NCBI GenBank assembly: GCA_032718475.1 | Contig: JAUCBJ010009013.1 | Location: 1 to 54,668, forward strand | DNA from: Nemertoderma westbladi | Lineage: Eukaryota > Xenacoelomorpha > Nemertodermatida > Nemertodermatidae | Direction: 5' to 3' | DNA: 54,668 nucleotides | Part shown: positions 42,935-54,206 of the stretch, one piece after another | Layout: the number at the start of each line of letters is the position of its first letter | Numbering within the stretch: the stretch's first letter is position 1 | The notes under the pieces: generated by a model | What the model was told of the DNA's origin: nothing | The model's input: only the letters and a program-made list of their open reading frames with translations | The model's database searches: none | Made by a program: the position numbers and the translations under genes

Positions 42935-44851
42935 CACACCAAACTTTACACTAGTAGATAGGAACCTGACAGCCAAGACGTTACTGACAGAGGTGATGGA
43001 GGATCTAAAAACAGGGGTTAAACACTGACACATTCAACAGACTAATTAATTCAGGTCAAACTGACTGAACTCAATGTACCGACGACAGATGGGATGTTCC
43101 ATTTTTTTTTGTCATGTTGTATTCCTGTTCCATATATAACACAATTAGTCATTGGGGTCTAGACTTAATAATATATTAGTATATTATTTACAACAGTTAT
43201 TTTTTTGATTAAACAAAGTAGTAAGTAGTTCAAGTAGTATCGCACATTTCATCGTGACATGAATAAACAACGGTTAACTTTATCTCGCCATATGAGCTGT
43301 TATCAACCTGTGAACTATAAGTACAGGTACCGAAATCGTCATACATTAAATTTGTAAAAACACAGTTACATTTTTGTAGTTATTCATATTCATTCGTTTT
43401 ATTATTATACTATTAATTTTGAGTTCGAAAGACAGCTGCAAAGTAAGTGTTTTACAAAGTTCCCATCCACTTTGCAATATCATTTTACTTCAGCTAAAAG
43501 TGTGACTGAATTTGAATAAGCTGGATTAAAATCAATCAAATAAGAGTCAAAAATATAAAAATGCAATAAATTTATTTCCGCTAAACAATATCGAATCTAC
43601 TTAAAGTACCGGTAATATCTTTCTTAACCTTGTATATTCATTGAGCCTCTACTTCCTCCGTCGAACGTAACGTATCACACTTCAAACATACAGGTAAATT
43701 TAAAATTAAATATTTTGCTTGTTTCACTGATAATAGAGTTCACGCTTTTATACCAAGGCAGTCAAGGGTTGACTGGCAATTAGTAATTATAGAGTTTACA
43801 TAGTGCATACTCTGCATCTCTATCTCACACTTACCTACCTATTCTGATGCCACACTTACGTACTTGTTCTGATGCCACACTTACCTAGTGTAATGTGTTT
43901 TTTTAACTTGCTTACTGGATTGTTCAATATTTTGATTTAAAAACTATTATTTGTAACTTATTTAACGGATATTTTGTTCTTATTTATTTAGCTTTACACT
44001 GGTAGCAGGTTGTTCAGTGTTTCATAATAGTGAATATTGATTACATTGTTTATATTGACTTAGGCCCTTATGAAAAAAAACCAAATGTAATGGATACTAT
44101 AGGATTCTCCGCTTAATACGTTATGAAGTTGGAAGATATATTGAGTTTTGAAAATTAGCAACCTTATGACCAAATATCAACAAAGTTTTAAGAAAACGAC
44201 TTCGAAGTAATGAGAATTTCAAACATTCCCACCAATTTTCAGTAATTGGGGGGGATTTTTCAAATGTAAGAGGCTCAAACTCACAAAAAGTGGTCATATA
44301 AAATCATTTTTTTTTTTTAAAAAAACGTTGCCCAAAGTAAGCAATATTATATATCACCAAAAAGCTTTCGATGCACCAAATTCAATGATGGTAATTTCCC
44401 AATAGCCCCGACCTCCTGGTAACAAATAATTAAGAAAAACAGATATCCATTTCTGTAACAATTGTCACACAAGGTCACACCCGATATCAACCAATCAACA
44501 CCCTTGAGTGGTGATTTTCGATGCCTATAACAAATTGTCCCACCATGTAACACCAGTTTTAAAAACACCGAAATTATAAATTAACCTAGATTTATTTTCC
44601 CGAGTTGGAGGTATCCAGCTATCCTGGTAACTGATCCCATTAACACCTCCTAATAAAGCTTCTCTAAGGTTTATTTATAAAAAGTTTATTAAAACATTTT
44701 AACAACATAACGTACAGCTATATTTCGTTCTATAATATTATCCTGAAGTTTTCAATTTGTTTTAAAACAAATATACCAAAGTCACTAGAATAATAATTTC
44801 ACAAACCAGCGAGCACAATATAATTGCATTAGAAAACCGTTCAAAATATAA
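42935..44851. other. No gene recognised
   Basis: AT-rich. A 74-codon minus-strand open stretch at 44347-44568 has no domain. It contains the short tandem repeat at 43826-43889. Confidence 0.45.
43826..43889. repeat. 25-bp tandem repeat, ~2.5 copies
   Basis: The unit is close to CCACACTTACGTACTTGTTC plus TGATG. Confidence 0.8.
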
Positions 44852-45055
44852 CTACACTACTATTATCATAATTTTGCGCGTTTCGTCGCGTCGAGACGAA
44901 TCCGATTCCGACATGGCGAATATCCTATCAATGGATTCCACGTAGGAATCGAGGGAATCCGCTAGAAATCCGTCGCAGTCTACCGGTCCCGACGACACGA
45001 TATCCACCAGAGGGCCACCGGAACGGTGAGCCAACGCAAGTATTCTCGCCGCCAT
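44852..45055 (-). CDS. 67-codon ORF, unknown
   Basis: Starts at ATG 45055 (MAARILALAHRSGGPLVD) and ends RRDETRKIMIIVV. Middle residues GFLADSLDSYVESIDRIFAM look like an amphipathic helix. GC is higher than in its flanks. Coding-like, but no family is recognised. Confidence 0.4.
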   Translation of the reverse strand: MAARILALAHRSGGPLVDIVSSGPVDCDGFLADSLDSYVESIDRIFAMSESDSSRRDETRKIMIIVV

Positions 45056-45272
45056 GACCTTCACGAGTAAGTGTTAGTCGGTGTGAATCCCTATGGAATC
45101 GTCCCAGAGAAATCTGAGTAATTCCTACTAGAACTAGAGATTAATCCGGAAGTCGACACGGAAATCTCGGATAACCAACAATAGAGACTGCAGTTCGTCG
45201 ACCCGTTGATTATGCATTATAAAACATTATATACGGTCGATTATGTTTGTTCTATTAAGTATCACTGTATCA

Positions 45273-45493
45273 CTATGATAACAGATCAGTTAGTTCATCA
45301 AATGCTTCATCAGTTTCATCCCCACTCTCGAGCTCCACAGATCCTCCTGAACTTCCCATCCAGTCTCCCCCCTCCACAGATCCTGTTGTACTTTCCACTC
45401 CGTCTTCCACATCCTCCACAGATCCTCCTGTATTCAAAACGTTGTCTTCTACACCCTCCATAGATCTTCCCGCAACCGCCACTCCTCCAAAAC
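45273..45493 (-). CDS. Candidate terminal exon, acidic Gly/Ser/Val/Glu repeats
   Basis: The minus frame is open from a clean acceptor-like TTTTAATTTACAG at 45494 to a TAG at 45273. It encodes imperfect repeats of GGSVEDVED/TGSVEGG type, then SGDETDEAFDELTDLLS. The DNA is a degenerate GGATCTGTGGAGGA-like tandem repeat. An upstream exon is expected beyond 45500 but is not seen. Confidence 0.35.
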
Positions 45494-46173
45494 CTGTAAA
45501 TTAAAACTCATTTTTAACGTAATGCAACGATAAAAATTCAAATCATCAAACAAAGGCGTAAGTAATTATCATAAAAACAGATTTAAAATAGATAAAATTA
45601 TATTTTCAGGAATTGTCAGGTTGTTAACTATTTTGATAGTTGGAATTATTTATTAAATTATATAAAATGTGTATATCATGTGTCAAGTCAACACTTGCAA
45701 TGAAGGAAATTCACTGCCACCTCGTTTTTAAAGTGAATTCAGATTTATTTTACATTGAATTTACATTATTTTACATTGAATTTACATTATTTTACATTGA
45801 TTTAATAATTAAATAATATGATAATATTCAGTTATTCTGATACAACTTTAAGCTTTTCGAACCTGCTAAAAATAACTATACCACTGCAGGTCCTGCAATC
45901 CGTCTTTAGGTCCTCGACATTATGCGCTGCGACATTATGCCCTGCATCGTTAGCGTTAGGAGCTGTAAAATACAGCAGTTTTATTCGCAGAAAAACACTA
46001 TTGCCAGAAAAAAATTAAATGTAAGATGTAATATTGACTCAGGTTTGTTATTGATTCGAATAACAAACATGCCACTTTATCCTGATCTTATCCCATATCC
46101 CCTAAGGACACCAGGATATTGAACAAATGTGCCGATTCTCATTAATAAACTTGGCTTTAAAAATTAATTTATT
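45494..46173. other. No gene recognised
   Basis: AT-rich flank of the transposon. It has a 20-bp tandem repeat at about 45751-45805 (TTACATTGAATTTACATTAT). A transposon end should lie in this region or further left, but no terminal inverted repeat could be matched by eye. Confidence 0.4.
45751..45805. repeat. 20-bp tandem repeat, ~2.7 copies
   Basis: Units of TTACATTGAATTTACATTAT. Confidence 0.85.
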
Positions 46174-47578
46174 TCACAAAAAATTGAGTTTATTAATGAT
46201 AAAATTACTGTATTTCACTACTCGAAATCTCGAAATTCGAAAAATCAAAATATCGATTCCGGGACATTCATAAATATAATTTAATTGTGAATTATGCTCA
46301 CCATTATCTTTATCAGATTGCACAATACGACGATTGTCAACCAGTTGGCGATGCGCTTTAAACAAGGCTCTCTTAAGGGACGACTCTGTGAAGTCTGGGC
46401 GATTAGAATTAATCTTCAACAACATAGGGAATACAGTTTTCATCAGGGCGAGTTTCCCAACATCTTTGTTACCATGTCCTCTTCCTGACATTGAACATTC
46501 TTTCGCAAATTCTCGCGATATTAATGACTTAACTTGGAGCCCAACAGTTTCTCGGAGTGAGCTACCCCCTTTCTTTGAAAGACTATTAATAACTGAAGGG
46601 TTGGATATCATAAACTCCAAGTCAGCACTGGATTTTGCTGGATTTACGACAGTTTCTTGAAAGGAAGTGGTAATTTCCTCTGTTTCGTTGTTCTCTTTCA
46701 TCAAGTTAGCAAGTTTATTTAACCTTTTGTCTAAATTTCCAATGCGGACACAATACGAATGTAGTGTTGATCTATTCATAACATTTATTTAGGAGGTAAT
46801 TCGATTCTGCGAGTTGTCGGTCTGTCATTGACTTAACATCCACCCTATATTTGGGATCAAATTCGCCTTGGTCTTTCAGCACAGATACTAAGTTGGAGGT
46901 TGAATCCTGAGTTGTTGAAGTCACAGGGAGTGATGGAGTCACAGGCATGGCCCTTACAATATTATGCTCCATGACATTGGTTTCTGGAACATCGCCAATA
47001 TGTGGAGAAGAAGCGCGTACAACATTCGCATTGGACATTAAAGGGGAAGCTATGTTTTTACGAGAGTATGTTTGGGGTTGAGAGTTATTTGGATTTATAT
47101 ACAACGATGAAGGAAACGGAGGATTGGGAATTTGTGTATGGACTCGTGTTGGTGCACTAGGCTTTGATATAGACCTGAACCGCTGATGTTGAGGGCGGTT
47201 AGTTTCATCACATGACGAAGATATTGGTTGACCTAATGCGGAATAGGGATGAAAACGTAGACGATCTCTTGTATTGGGTAAAACTTTGTCAGGGAGTGAA
47301 GACGCAACCTGTTTAAAGCTGAAATGCTTTCGCTGCATTTCCCGGGCTTTGTCCAACACAGCCATGAAGGACGTATCATTAACTGAGCCATGAGACAAAA
47401 TGAGACATGTATATATTTTCCCCTTTTCTTCCCAATTCACATCATATGTGCCACTAAATTTCGGCTTAACCGAATCGATAACTTCTCGGTCAATATTTAC
47501 AGTAAAGTAACTCCTATTTGTTCCTTCACGGCAATATACAATAGCATCAGTATATATTGGTGTGGTCGACGAATCCAT
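46174..47578 (-). pseudogene. Transposon companion protein, two frames
   Basis: Frame 47578-46772 (268 codons from ATG, MDSSTTPIYTDAIVYCREG) and frame 46779-46174 (201 codons) overlap by 8 bases. They read best as one ~470-residue protein with one frameshift. The first half has an N-terminal ~85-residue folded-looking block and then a Pro/Ser-rich stretch. The second half has VINSLSKKGGSSLRETVGLQ and REFAKECSMSGRGHGNKDVG, which resembles the DUF4806-type domain seen in proteins of repetitive invertebrate loci. It is on the same strand and about 100 bases after the transposase, so it probably belongs to the same element, perhaps as a DNA-binding or accessory factor (inference). Confidence 0.6.
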
Positions 47579-47674
47579 GACATATATGTTCTATATATTA
47601 TATATAAATATATATATAGGTAATTAAAGATAGGCCTATAATTTTAACTGCCAAGGTTCCGTATAATTCAGTAA

Positions 47675-49727
47675 TTAGTTACACAACACACTAATATAAT
47701 AAACATTATCGTTTCTGAAAGTCATGGGCATGCATATACACTCAGCGAAAGTCTGAGATGTCAAATTGTTCAATATTCTATCCGGTGAAGGAATTTTAAA
47801 AAAACCTTCACCATAATGAGAACTTTTGACTGGTTGAGTGAAACAATCGTTTAGAAACTCCAGACGCTGCCCAGTTAAACTTATAATCTTATTATCTTTA
47901 CTATGTTCTACATGGCAGATCAAAATAAACATGCCATTTACAAATATGCAATTTCCCTTTCCAATCTTTGCTCCATGGGTATTTTCCGGTGAAGCGGAAC
48001 TCACTCTATCAAAGCCCTTGTTTATTACCTCTTGAAGCATCAGATCAATTCTCTTTGTTTTAATGCTTCGTTTTATAGAAGACATATAATTTTCGAAAGA
48101 GAAGGCACTCCATCTATCAAGTGCACCATACAAGGAACAAAAATATGCCAAGTGTGTTATTAAATGCATATTAAATGTATATATAGCAGGGGTATAAAGC
48201 TCCTCAAGACCACTATGAAATGTTAATATAAGATTATGTGCATATTCAAGGTAATTTGGTGAGCTTACCAATTGCATAGACACCATAATTCGGAGCGCAA
48301 CATGAATATGCATAAGGTTATTAACATAAATATCAGGCAGAAAATCTACCAATAAAGGGCAAGCATATAATATAAAAGTTCGAAGTTCAGTGGCCTTAAA
48401 ATGATTAATATCATTAAATCCTCTAAGCTTACGATTGAATACGAGTGGCATTGACAACCCAAATGACTGGAGGAGAGAATTTAGAACTGCCTTAGTACTA
48501 GGTTTCAAGACACATGGCAACGGATGCTTTCTATTACAGATTGAGTCAGTAGTAACCCAACAATGTATTAACTGCCTCACAATACCTAGACAGACACAGT
48601 GCATATAGTCAGGAGGAATTTGAGTACTCAGTTTTAAGATAGATCGCAAAGGAGTTAACGAATATTGGTGATGTGAATCAACAATATTCATATAATCCGA
48701 GTCAGTTCGTAGTGGCAAACTATGGTCTGGGTAAATAATTTTGCTCCGTTTTCTCGTAGCATTACCGGTACCAGTACTTGATACCTGTCCTCTGGATGTT
48801 TGATACCTACAACCCCAAAGCTTACAGTAGGTGCATGGGTCATAAGAACTGTGGCCCTTCACACAAAGAACCATACTGCGCGCAGGTGAGTCCATTATAG
48901 CTATTCTGTATTTCACATCATTATTCAAGGAATAGTTAGTGAGATACTCCAATAAACTCCATATATAGGTTTATATTACTTGGCTTTGTAGTACCAATCC
49001 AAAGAGCTATTTGAAAAACTTTAACAACTACACCTAATATGCCACTTCCACACAACTCAGACTTCAGTTCAACACTTCCAAGAATAGGCCAAAGCGCGTT
49101 ATTTGAAGATTTCGAGATAGGAAGACCATCGATATTAATGGTGATTACTTCCCCCTTAAACTTTTCAGGGATTCCAAAAAAAACCATTCGCCCCCCTGCT
49201 ATATTTGAAATAGAGGATATGCGACTTTTTAATTCCTGAGGCGTGTTTTCAGAGTGGTTGATGCGCAAGGTTTTTGCAGTTCGTGGAAGATGCTTTGACA
49301 CATGATAATGCAAAATATTTAAAAGATCGGAAGCAGCATTGTCAGACACTGAGCTGTTGCCTTTTAACCAATTTAAAATCGCACACAAATTATTAGTTTC
49401 AATACAGCTCGTCTTGCCTGATTTCGTATACTTTTTGGTGGAAGCGTCATCAATTATAAAATCAGCCTCAGAAGAAGAGTTATCAGAATCATCTGAATAA
49501 TATTCAGAATCATTAGAATCGGTTTCTGTATTATTACTTGAACCACGTGCACCCTGATCTAGATCAAAGCTGCTGAGTGTGTCATGGTGGCATGATGGTG
49601 CATCCGTTTGAACGTGGAGGACTGAATCAGGATTGGATAGGCCTAAGCCAATGGCCTCAGATACAGATATTAAATCCTCAACAAGCTGCAGCCTTCGCTT
49701 TCTATATTGCTGCATTCGGGAAGCCAT
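47675..49727 (-). pseudogene. CACTA/CMC-like DDE transposase with one frameshift
   Basis: ORF 1 starts at ATG 49727 (MASRMQQYRKRRLQL), passes an acidic stretch (about 68-95), then INIDGLPISKSSNNALWPIL (Asp 200) and WIGTTKPSNINLYMEF. The frame shifts near 48945, and ORF 2 goes on to 47675: RIAIMDSPARSM (Asp), LCVKGHSSYDPCTYC (zinc-binding Cys/His), PPDYMHCVCLGIVRQLIH, LDRWSAFSFENYMSSIKRSI (Glu). The wording and order match the Tnp2/CACTA-related transposases found as large families in cnidarians and arthropods. One shift alone separates the halves, and ORF 2's apparent start is TTG, which supports a single original ORF of about 680 residues. It cuts and joins DNA at the element ends. It may be recently inactivated. 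Confidence 0.8.
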
Positions 49728-50550
49728 TAAACTCCAAACTGGATCTCAGACTTAAAATTTAATAAGTAAAAAAAATAATTATATACAATATATTCCTATC
49801 CTATACAATATATCCTATAGGCCTATAGGCTGTCCTATACAATAATTCGGGCCCGACGAATTTGTACAAAAAAATACAAAATAGTACAAATGACAAAAGA
49901 ATACAAAAGAGTACAATAAAGTACAAGTACAACTAGTACAAAAGAGTGCAAAAATAGTACAAAAGAATACAAACGATTGAGAAACGCTTGCAAAACGTGT
50001 ATCCATGTGTAGTTCAAATCGTTTAGGGGGGCGCACATGATGTGCAAAATAAAACAACGCATTGTCTGATTGTGGGGCGAGCCATGAATTGAGCAGGGGC
50101 TGATCTACCTGTGTTTTAACAGACAAAAGAGTACAAACGAGTGAGAAATGCAAACAAAACGTGTATACCAGCAGACCAGTGTAGTATACACTACACTACA
50201 CTTGTATACAAATATAATTAATTGTAAGCAAATGCAATGGCACCTAAATATGCGCCGCTACAGCTGTACAGTGTCAATCACCAGCGGCCTTGGTTCTGTG
50301 GTCAGTATGAAATTATTGACATAACTTTGATTCATGTAGATTTTGACAGGCATACAAGTAGAAATAGGCTCTACAGTTCGTATAATACAATATAATGCAA
50401 TACATACTATGCACTATGCAGTGGGTAGATAAAACTCCTATAACTGAGATTCAGAATTTAGGTCATAGTCTTAAAGTAGCCCATATACTGAAGGATAGAC
50501 TGAATGCTACATTGTTATGTGTAGGCTATGTCGCCCGTATGCTAAGTGAT
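49728..50550. other. Flank of the transposon, no gene
   Basis: It includes a repetitive minus-strand TTTGTAC/CTTTTGT tract (49856-49980) and, at about 50179-50196, GTGTAGTATACACTACAC followed by TACAC. The last has the CACTA-like words expected at a CACTA end, but no matching inverted copy beyond 46174 was found. Confidence 0.4.
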
Positions 50551-51093
50551 TTTTTTGTGCGCCGAACGCGACGCGGCGCAGAAAAAAATGTGCGCCTGGG
50601 CAGTCGAAAACAGTGCAAAATCCGCGTGCGCAGCAGAAAAACTGCGCGAGATTGGCGCGCGCAGCAGAAATTCTGCGCGAGATTGGCGCGCACAGCAGAA
50701 ATACTGCGCGAAATCTCCTACCACGTACCTGCCTGCCTACTGCTGTACTGGCAGACTGGCCTAAAGCACACCAAGCAGCCAAGTATGAAGTAGCAAGTAG
50801 GAGGCTTATTATTTCAGTATTTCTTACAGTCTTATCTGTATTGTCATTACAGCATTACCCTGTTACCGGTAGTCGGCAGACTGCCAGGGGTAGCGGGTAG
50901 GTCTACTTACCGGTACTGACAACTGACTTAGTGCTGTAATGCAAGTCTGAGCCGTGCTATCAATTTTCTGCGCCTGCGCCTGTCGCACCGCGCTCTAAAT
51001 TTTCTGCGCCTGCGCGCTGCGCGGCGCTGCGCTCTCAATTTTCTGCGCCTGCTCCAAATTCTGGAAAAAATTGTGCGCCGAACGCGTTCGGCG
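50551..51093. repeat. GC-rich repeat island with nested tandem repeats and palindromes
   Basis: The left edge has GTGCGCCGAACGCG, and the same word is at 51073. The left part holds ~35-bp units (CTGCGCGAGATTGGCGCGC, 50630-50716), the right part ~37-39-bp units (CAATTTTCTGCGCCTGC at 50961, 50997 and 51036). The right edge has the perfect 18-bp palindrome CGCCGAACGCGTTCGGCG (51076-51093). The two parts are partly inverted relative to each other, so a fold-back element is possible. Open frames through it look like by-products of base composition. Confidence 0.75.
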
Positions 51094-52673
51094 TACATGC
51101 CCTACTTAGCAGAATGGGCTATGTCGTGTGTATGCCTCTATCTGCAACTTTATTTCTCCCTCTGCAATTTTGCGGGCTTGGGACCGTTTTTTGTGTTTTT
51201 TGAACACAAAAAGCTGCATTAAACAGTCACTGATCTATGCCAAAATTGGCATTTTTCAAAATTGGAAGTTTTCATGCCAAAATTGGAATTTTTGATATAT
51301 TTTCTGTCCAGGGTCAGCCAATATTGGCTGGGGTTAACTAAATTTTGCAAAAAATTATATTTTGATGCATTTAGAAACTTTTGACCGAGATAAAAAAAAA
51401 TTCACCATGCTTTTGGTTTTTTATGATTAAAATTTTGATACTGTGACCTCTAGTTCCAAAATTGGAAGTTTTTGACCTGCCGTTTTTGGCATTTTTTATT
51501 CTGATAGAGGAAGAGGGGGAGGTGGTCATGTGGTTGTAGTTGCTGAGTTGCAGGCATATATCTGTATATTGGTATATTCAGAATTCAGATATTACCGAAC
51601 TTTTGTTGTAAATGTGTCAGTGTCATGCCATGCTGTGACAGCTGTGATCGTGTGACAGTGTGATGTGACATTATACATTCTAGTGACTACTGGACTACCT
51701 AAGAAATGCCCTGGGCTGGGCCATACGCCCATACAACAATGTCAGATTTGATCACATTATCAATTTCAATACCGGTACTTTGTCTCTGTTTGTGTTTAAC
51801 TACCCGTATACATTCTGACATTTTTTTAACAATTTGCTATCACCATCACCTGCTTAGCTTGAAGAAGACTCAGTTCCAGTTTTTGTATTAGTGTAAGTAC
51901 TTCCAGACAGCCAGGGGCGGTCATTCATTACCAGTGCCTTTTGTTTTATTAAATGCCGACTTTGTGCCACATATCTCAGTCAGGAACACTGGTCACATGT
52001 TGTCCATGTTACAGCCAGAATGTGTCCGCGGAAAACGCCCTTAGAGTGAAATTTCTCCATAGAAATCAATGCTAAATTTCATTTGAAAACTGGCATTGAA
52101 GTTTTAACATTGGCATTTTAAAAATTATACCATTAAAATCGCCATAAAATTCTGTATAGATTAATTTGAGAATTACAATCTCAGCATTGGGATAACTATA
52201 ATTAATATTTAAAATATAAAACGGTCACATTATGTCCGAAAACGTGAATTGCAGCCAAAATGTGTCCGGCTTATGCTTTGAGTTGTTGTGGTGATTGATG
52301 TATGTCTTACGGTGTTTAATCAGCCAATCATTGTTGAGTGGCCATATAGCACTATATCAGTATAGTGTGTGATAGTGGGTTTATATTCCTTAGTGCGCAG
52401 TGAAGTGTAATCCATAATCTGCCAATCATTATCTGTAAATGTGCATGTACTGTTGTTACTGTATATGAGCTTTGTATCGACATGACGAGGTGATGTTACT
52501 TTATGTACAGTATGTATATTCGTTTTACATTATCATTAACATTTATTGTTTGGGTTCCTTCTGTAATTCTATTCTATAGTTTCATAATTTAATTATCTAG
52601 AACTACTATTTCTTAAATTGTTTATGCTGTAAATTATCATATATAGTTATCATTATCATACAAATACTGAAAT
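51094..52673. other. Upstream region of the right-end gene, no gene
   Basis: 51240-51500 has repeated CAAAATTGGAAGTTTTT-type words. 51991-52031 and 52222-52270 form a direct repeat (GGTCACAT, TGTCC, CAGCCA, AATGTGTCCG) 231 bases apart. No ORF with a recognisable domain. The promoter of the 52674 gene would be here. Confidence 0.4.
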
Positions 52674-54206
52674 ATGAGCTCAACTAGAAATTGCAAATCG
52701 ACATGCCATTCCCAGGAGGATAAACCAACGCGACTTTGTAGTACAGAAACGAAGGAACTAAAGAGAAGTTTAGTGAATGACCTCCGCGAATCAGGTATTC
52801 TTTCCAAGAAAGCCAAGTATATCTGCTCATCATGTATCGAAAAATCCAAACAATTGATGAACAAGGATTATTGCGAACCCAAAGTTTCTGTAATCGAAAT
52901 CGAACACGAAACAATGTTTGGTAATAAATTTAATTTAGAAAATCAAACTGCAGGCGGTACTGGTAATCATGATGAGTATTTAAAGGTGGCGAAGCAACTG
53001 CGTGATTTGTCTGTTGCTGCAGCTAATGAACTGACAGATTGCGACACAAACAAACTCGAACAACTAAACAATTACGACCCCGATAAAATTATTCCACACG
53101 GAAGCTTGCGTAAATTTTTATTCCAGTTATGTGGTGTAAATAATGATGATGTAGCTGCAGATGGAACTTCTAAAGTTGTTACAGTGGGTCGTTGTAACAA
53201 TGATATTGTGCGGCAAAAGATTATTGCTGTAAAAATATTCGAACTGTTACTCAGTTCTACTAATAAAAGATACTGCGGTGTCCAAGCAACATTAGAAAGT
53301 ATGGTGTGTTACTCAGTTGATAATTCTAAATTTTCTCAGCAAATTCGCTCGAATTGTTCAGCACACCCAAGTTACACGAAGCTGCTTTCGTTGCTAAAGG
53401 AGGGACCATCAACCAAAGACAAGCTCAGTGCTGGAGACACAATTGTAGTGTTTGACAATAACCAATTTATAGGTAAAACTTACCATGTTTATAACCATAA
53501 TTCACAACCAATATCCAAAGTCTGTTCCGTTATTTCTATAACCAACCCTGTAAGTAACCTGCAGTATAGAGCGCTAAATTACATAGATATTGATACCCCT
53601 GAAGCGGGTTTGACACTTGTAAACCGTTTTTTTGAACATTATAAAGAATTATTTCGAGAAATAAGGAATAAGTATTTATTCGGGGAATTGCGTGGGATAC
53701 TAAACAATAACAGTTATCTTTTCACCGACGGTAACTATTCGAGATTACTGAATGATGTAGTAGCTAATGGGACTATTAAGGAGCCTGCTTCAGCTTCGTA
53801 CGTACCACTAAATGTTCATAGTCCGCTTCCACAAGATCCGGGAAGTTATAAAAATGTAACAAGGACTGTGGAAGAAGTAATCAACATGATGAGAAAAGAT
53901 CCCGATAGGAAATGGATTGCTCTGGCGATGGATGGACTGCCGATGTCCTTATTATTGTCACTTCTTCCAGAAAATTCAGAATGGCTTAACCAACTTCTAT
54001 TAATCCCTGGCTACGCTCATATGGAACACACAATGCTCAAAGCTGTCATTTCGGCGGGTTGGGACCTCCTTTTTAAGAAGTTTGCCATGATGAGTGGATT
54101 TGTCACTGAGAAAGCCTTACATTATTTTAAAGAAGCAAAAGATCACCACAAGGCATGGGAATCGCTACAAGTTGTTCTAACAGGTTTGTATCTTTCTAAT
54201 GTATAA
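52674..54206 (+). CDS. Intact 510-codon gene; putative DDE-like protein of unknown family
   Basis: A clean ORF from ATG (AATATGAGCTC). Residues 7-60 carry a Cys/His set (CKSTCHS, LCSTE, YICSSCIEK) that could bind zinc. The segment IVVFDNNQFIGKTYHVYNHN has Asp 261, WIALAMDGLPMSLLLSLL has Asp 420, and LIPGYAHMEHTM has His 449 and Glu 451. C-terminal words GWDLLFKKFAMMSGF and AKDHHKAWESLQVVLTG follow. I recall these last motifs from large families of uncharacterised invertebrate and cnidarian proteins, possibly transposon-derived. The D-(159)-D-(31)-E spacing fits a DDE/RNase H-like nuclease, which is inference. The ORF ends soon after the last conserved word, so a longer original or a downstream exon is possible. 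AATAAA is at 54365. Confidence 0.75.
   Translation: MSSTRNCKSTCHSQEDKPTRLCSTETKELKRSLVNDLRESGILSKKAKYICSSCIEKSKQLMNKDYCEPKVSVIEIEHETMFGNKFNLENQTAGGTGNHDEYLKVAKQLRDLSVAAANELTDCDTNKLEQLNNYDPDKIIPHGSLRKFLFQLCGVNNDDVAADGTSKVVTVGRCNNDIVRQKIIAVKIFELLLSSTNKRYCGVQATLESMVCYSVDNSKFSQQIRSNCSAHPSYTKLLSLLKEGPSTKDKLSAGDTIVVFDNNQFIGKTYHVYNHNSQPISKVCSVISITNPVSNLQYRALNYIDIDTPEAGLTLVNRFFEHYKELFREIRNKYLFGELRGILNNNSYLFTDGNYSRLLNDVVANGTIKEPASASYVPLNVHSPLPQDPGSYKNVTRTVEEVINMMRKDPDRKWIALAMDGLPMSLLLSLLPENSEWLNQLLLIPGYAHMEHTMLKAVISAGWDLLFKKFAMMSGFVTEKALHYFKEAKDHHKAWESLQVVLTGLYLSNV

Noticed and set aside
44347-44568. 74-codon minus-strand ORF
   Set aside because: No domain, no clear coding composition and no supporting signals.
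49815-50153. Phe/Cys/Leu-rich minus-strand ORFs
   Set aside because: They are products of a repetitive TTTGTAC/CTTTTGT tract.
50179-50200. CACTA terminal inverted repeat of the minus-strand transposon
   Set aside because: CACTAC words are present, but no inverted partner was found at the other side.
50395-50900. Several 60-130 codon ORFs in the GC-rich island
   Set aside because: They follow the repeat units in every frame and contain no domain.
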